From Drancourtella massiliensis (lineage in GTDB: Bacteria > Bacillota > Clostridia > Lachnospirales > Lachnospiraceae): a DNA stretch of 64,000 nt. The stretch is from contig NZ_JACJKH010000015.1 of the NCBI RefSeq assembly GCF_016900655.1, positions 1-64,000 of the forward strand, read 5' to 3'. Below the pieces are notes generated by a model. The model worked only from the letters and a program-made list of their open reading frames with translations. It did not search any database and was not told the origin of the DNA. The position numbers and the translations under genes are program-made. This document shows, piece by piece, positions 61,563 to 64,000 of the stretch. Position 1 is the first letter of the stretch. Each line of letters opens with the position of its first letter.

Positions 61563-63785
61563 TTATTCCTCATCGCTTGTGCCTTCAAACGCTTCCACCC
61601 AGTTCTTTGCCGGCTCATCCTGCTCCTCTTCCGGAGCCAGGGTGAGCGTTCCGTTCTGGTAGACATATTTCTGAGAGGTGGCAAATACCGTACTGCTGGA
61701 TCCCATCTGAATCACGGTAATGATATCGCCATCTTCTAACGCGCAGTCATTTAACACCACATGGGTGTTATTGAGGAACTTGCTTTCCTGCTGTTCCCCA
61801 TTGACAAAGATCTTACTGTTCCGCGTCATATTTTCTCCGTACAGACTGTAGGAATTTTCCTCTCCAGGCTGCGGCACAATATTATTCAGCGTCACATCCT
61901 TGACGCCCATTCTCATATGTCCTTCCGTGATCGGCGGGTTGCCATCGTACACGTACTGCTCTCCGTAGAGAATGTCATACTGCAGAAGTTCCAGATCTTT
62001 CAGATAATCTTCTGTCTGCCTTCTCTGCTGATGATAGTTGAACACCGTTCCCGAATGGATTCCCAGACGTTCAAACACATCTGCCATAATCTGGTAGGAC
62101 GGTATGTTTCTGTCCTCTTTCTCAAGTCCGATGTTGTCCCAGATCACGTAATTGGTATTGTAGAGATACCGGCTCTTCAGATCTTTCGCCTCCAGTCCCA
62201 TGGTCGGAAGGTGGTCTCCGTAAAACACGATGACGCTTGGCTCATCTCTTTTTTCCACCTCTTCCACAAGGTGCCGGGCGAACTGATCCATTTCATAGAT
62301 CTGGTTTACATAATATTCCCATGCATTCTGCTTCTCCTGGTCTTCCATTCCGGATACCGTAATTTCCGGATTCTCAATGACTTTCTCTGTCGGATAATCA
62401 CCATGCCCCTGCACACTGATAGTAAAGACAAAATCCTGCTGTTCATCATAATCCAGTGCGTCCATGATGTGTTCCACAAGAATATCATCCTTTGACCAGT
62501 TATTCGGTGTAGTCTGAAGGATATTCATAAATTCCTTGCTCGTAAACGTATCAAATCCGGTATTATTGTACACCCGCGCACGGCTGTAGAAATTTCCGCC
62601 GTTATTGTGTATTCCGTGAGTTCCGTATCCGAGGGCAGAAAGCGCTGTTGCCGCACTTTCGCAGACTTCCGTCTTTAATTTTGTCTTAAATGGATACTCG
62701 CCCGGTCCGAAATACCGCATGTTCATTCCGGTCAGCACCTCAAACTCGGTATTCGCAGTTCCCGCTCCGACAGACGGTACCTTGAAGTATCCGGTCGAAT
62801 ACTCATTAAACAATGACCTCAGGAACGGGATCGGATCCTTGGAGAGCTGATAGAATTCCACCTCCGTCGGATCAAAGAAGGATTCCAGCTGCACAAAAAT
62901 AATATTTGGCATCTCGCCTTCTTTCAGACTTGTTTCACTCTTTGTCAAAGTTCCGTCCTTGTTAATCTCATCGATCGTCTCTTCACTGTATCCGTTCGGT
63001 TTATCAATTCCCGTGTTGAACAGACTGGCAGAAAAGCAGTACGGAAGTCCATAATCTTCATATGCAAAAGCAATATTTCCAAAATAAGTCGATACCACAC
63101 GATGGTCAACCGCAAGATTTGTCAAAACCACATATGCTCCGCAGCAGATCCCGACACCGGCCAGCGCGAGCCATCTGTGCATCTTCCCCTGATACTGTCC
63201 GCCCCGGCGCCACATGGCAATCACCCATATGATCACCGCAACAACACCGACCGCCATAATGATCAGCTCATAGACAGCAAAATAATTGGTAAACAGGGAC
63301 AGTCCTTCGGTCAGTGCCTTCAGGTCCTGTGCATTAAACGGCGTGACCCTCTTTAAAAGCATCGCTCCGTTTACAACTCCAAGCATCAGCCAGAATACAC
63401 TGATCAAAATCCGAACAAACACCCTCCGCCGGAACAGATACACAATTGAAAATGTCACAAAAATCATAAACGCATTGTAAAGAAATACAAGCGGCGTTTC
63501 TACCATATAATTCCATGCCGCGAAAACAGAATGGCGTGAAATACTTTCAATGATCAGGTTGATGACCATTGCCCAAACCGCGTGAAGCGGAAGGGAAAAA
63601 ATATTCATCCACTTGTACACCGGCGCCATTTTTCTGGAAAAAGCGCTGTTTTTCCGCTCTTCCAGAATCCTCTGCCGGCGTTCTTTTCTTTTTTTCAAAT
63701 TGTTCTTAATATCCTCTCTGCTCAGGTGCCGCAGTCTCTCTATCTTTCCTTTGATATCCGGTTTCTTAAAATGGATTTTCTTCAT
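61563..63785 (-). CDS. LTA synthase family (sulfatase-type) membrane enzyme
   Basis: A 740-residue protein: about five N-terminal transmembrane helices (to ~230), then an extracellular sulfatase-fold domain with the nucleophile Thr in VPSVGAGTANTEFEVLTGMN and metal-binding DHLPTMG. Lipoteichoic acid synthases transfer glycerol-phosphate from phosphatidylglycerol; this subfamily also includes other phosphoglycerol transferases. The C-terminal ~150 residues (about 590-740) form an extra Ig-like domain. GGGGAAATC before ATG at 63785. Between valS and folC. Confidence 0.85.
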   Translation of the reverse strand: MKKIHFKKPDIKGKIERLRHLSREDIKNNLKKRKERRQRILEERKNSAFSRKMAPVYKWMNIFSLPLHAVWAMVINLIIESISRHSVFAAWNYMVETPLVFLYNAFMIFVTFSIVYLFRRRVFVRILISVFWLMLGVVNGAMLLKRVTPFNAQDLKALTEGLSLFTNYFAVYELIIMAVGVVAVIIWVIAMWRRGGQYQGKMHRWLALAGVGICCGAYVVLTNLAVDHRVVSTYFGNIAFAYEDYGLPYCFSASLFNTGIDKPNGYSEETIDEINKDGTLTKSETSLKEGEMPNIIFVQLESFFDPTEVEFYQLSKDPIPFLRSLFNEYSTGYFKVPSVGAGTANTEFEVLTGMNMRYFGPGEYPFKTKLKTEVCESAATALSALGYGTHGIHNNGGNFYSRARVYNNTGFDTFTSKEFMNILQTTPNNWSKDDILVEHIMDALDYDEQQDFVFTISVQGHGDYPTEKVIENPEITVSGMEDQEKQNAWEYYVNQIYEMDQFARHLVEEVEKRDEPSVIVFYGDHLPTMGLEAKDLKSRYLYNTNYVIWDNIGLEKEDRNIPSYQIMADVFERLGIHSGTVFNYHQQRRQTEDYLKDLELLQYDILYGEQYVYDGNPPITEGHMRMGVKDVTLNNIVPQPGEENSYSLYGENMTRNSKIFVNGEQQESKFLNNTHVVLNDCALEDGDIITVIQMGSSSTVFATSQKYVYQNGTLTLAPEEEQDEPAKNWVEAFEGTSDEE

Positions 63786-63801
63786 GATTTCCCCTTGTCT
63801 G

Positions 63802-64000
63802 CTACTTCATGATCGATGCAAGACGTTCCTGAACCTGTTCCATCATCTGTGTATATTTTTCCAGCTTGGCCCGCTCTTCATTGACCTTTGCCTCCGGCGC
63901 CTTACTCATGAATTTTTCATTGTTCAGCATACCGTTTACACGGGCAAGTTCTTTTTTCAGCTTTTCCTCTTCTTTTAAAAGTCGTTCCTTTTCCTGCTCG
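63802..64000 (-). CDS. valS: Valyl-tRNA synthetase, C-terminal 65 residues (partial)
   Basis: The last 65 residues of ValS, the coiled-coil tRNA-binding arm: KELARVNGMLNNEKFMSKAPEAKVNEERAKLEKYTQMMEQVQERLASIMK-type sequence, with the conserved L-NxxFxxKAPxxVxxxExxK pattern. The gene starts beyond the right edge. It precedes the LTA synthase gene by 16 bases, so the two and folC appear to share a transcript. Confidence 0.92.
   Translation of the reverse strand, partial: EQEKERLLKEEEKLKKELARVNGMLNNEKFMSKAPEAKVNEERAKLEKYTQMMEQVQERLASIMK

Overview
The window looks like chromosome of an anaerobic, endospore-forming Firmicute of the class Clostridia, most likely family Lachnospiraceae. Pointers are a complete spoIIA-sigF-spoVA block, the aminotransferase route to diaminopimelate (dapL/dapF), LoaP-like NusG paralogues, strong AGGAGG ribosome binding sites, moderate GC and Clostridia-type versions of most housekeeping genes. 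The genus cannot be fixed from sequence alone. Genes lie mostly on the minus strand.

Region 1 (1-2750): start of a cell-surface polysaccharide operon running off the left edge. Three tandem NusG/LoaP-like antiterminators are followed by a NeuD-like acyltransferase. Upstream is a promoter pointing away from the operon between short inverted repeats, which could be an invertible promoter in the OFF position.

Region 2 (2750-9150): two MgtA-type P-type ATPases, a small membrane protein and an orphan winged-helix regulator. Both ATPase promoters carry the same 11-bp-spaced direct repeat at the same distance from the -10 box, so this looks like a self-contained metal-transport regulon.

Region 3 (9144-16902): an ABC exporter whose ATPase and permease genes are split by an AT-rich 3.3-kb island (winged-helix fragment, HEPN/RES-type protein, sce7725-like protein, sce7726-like PD-(D/E)XK protein), a candidate defence or toxin module. 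Region 4 (17002-23281): GNAT, DUF362 ferredoxin-like protein, slipin/NfeD, MATE and ClC genes.

Region 5 (23433-32766): a one-direction eight-gene locus with no obvious described counterpart: lipoprotein, two ABC half-exporters, a second anchored paralogue of the lipoprotein, a LytTR regulator with a degenerate receiver, a trigger-factor-like protein, a thioredoxin and an M16C metalloprotease. It has the parts for export, folding and degradation of a peptide, but no precursor gene is recognisable. This is the best candidate for an undescribed system.

Region 6 (33170-38700): a duplicated tRNA-Pro/tRNA-Gln pair, MerR regulator, dapL/dapF, a degenerate polysaccharide deacetylase and YeiH with its LysR regulator. 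Region 7 (39685-47258): a broken YitT gene and the phosphate regulon pstS-pstC-pstA-pstB-phoU-phoP-phoR; the PstS is circularly permuted. Region 8 (47323-53928): alanine dehydrogenase with a divergent RpiR regulator and shared palindromic operator, topoisomerase III, a small alarmone synthetase and a cysteine hydrolase. Region 9 (53967-58626): spoIIAA-spoIIAB-sigF, a sigma-G-type promoter, a 67-residue membrane protein and spoVAA-AE. Region 10 (58764-64000): valS (3' end), an LTA-synthase-type enzyme, folC, a tiny acidic protein and a TPR protein.
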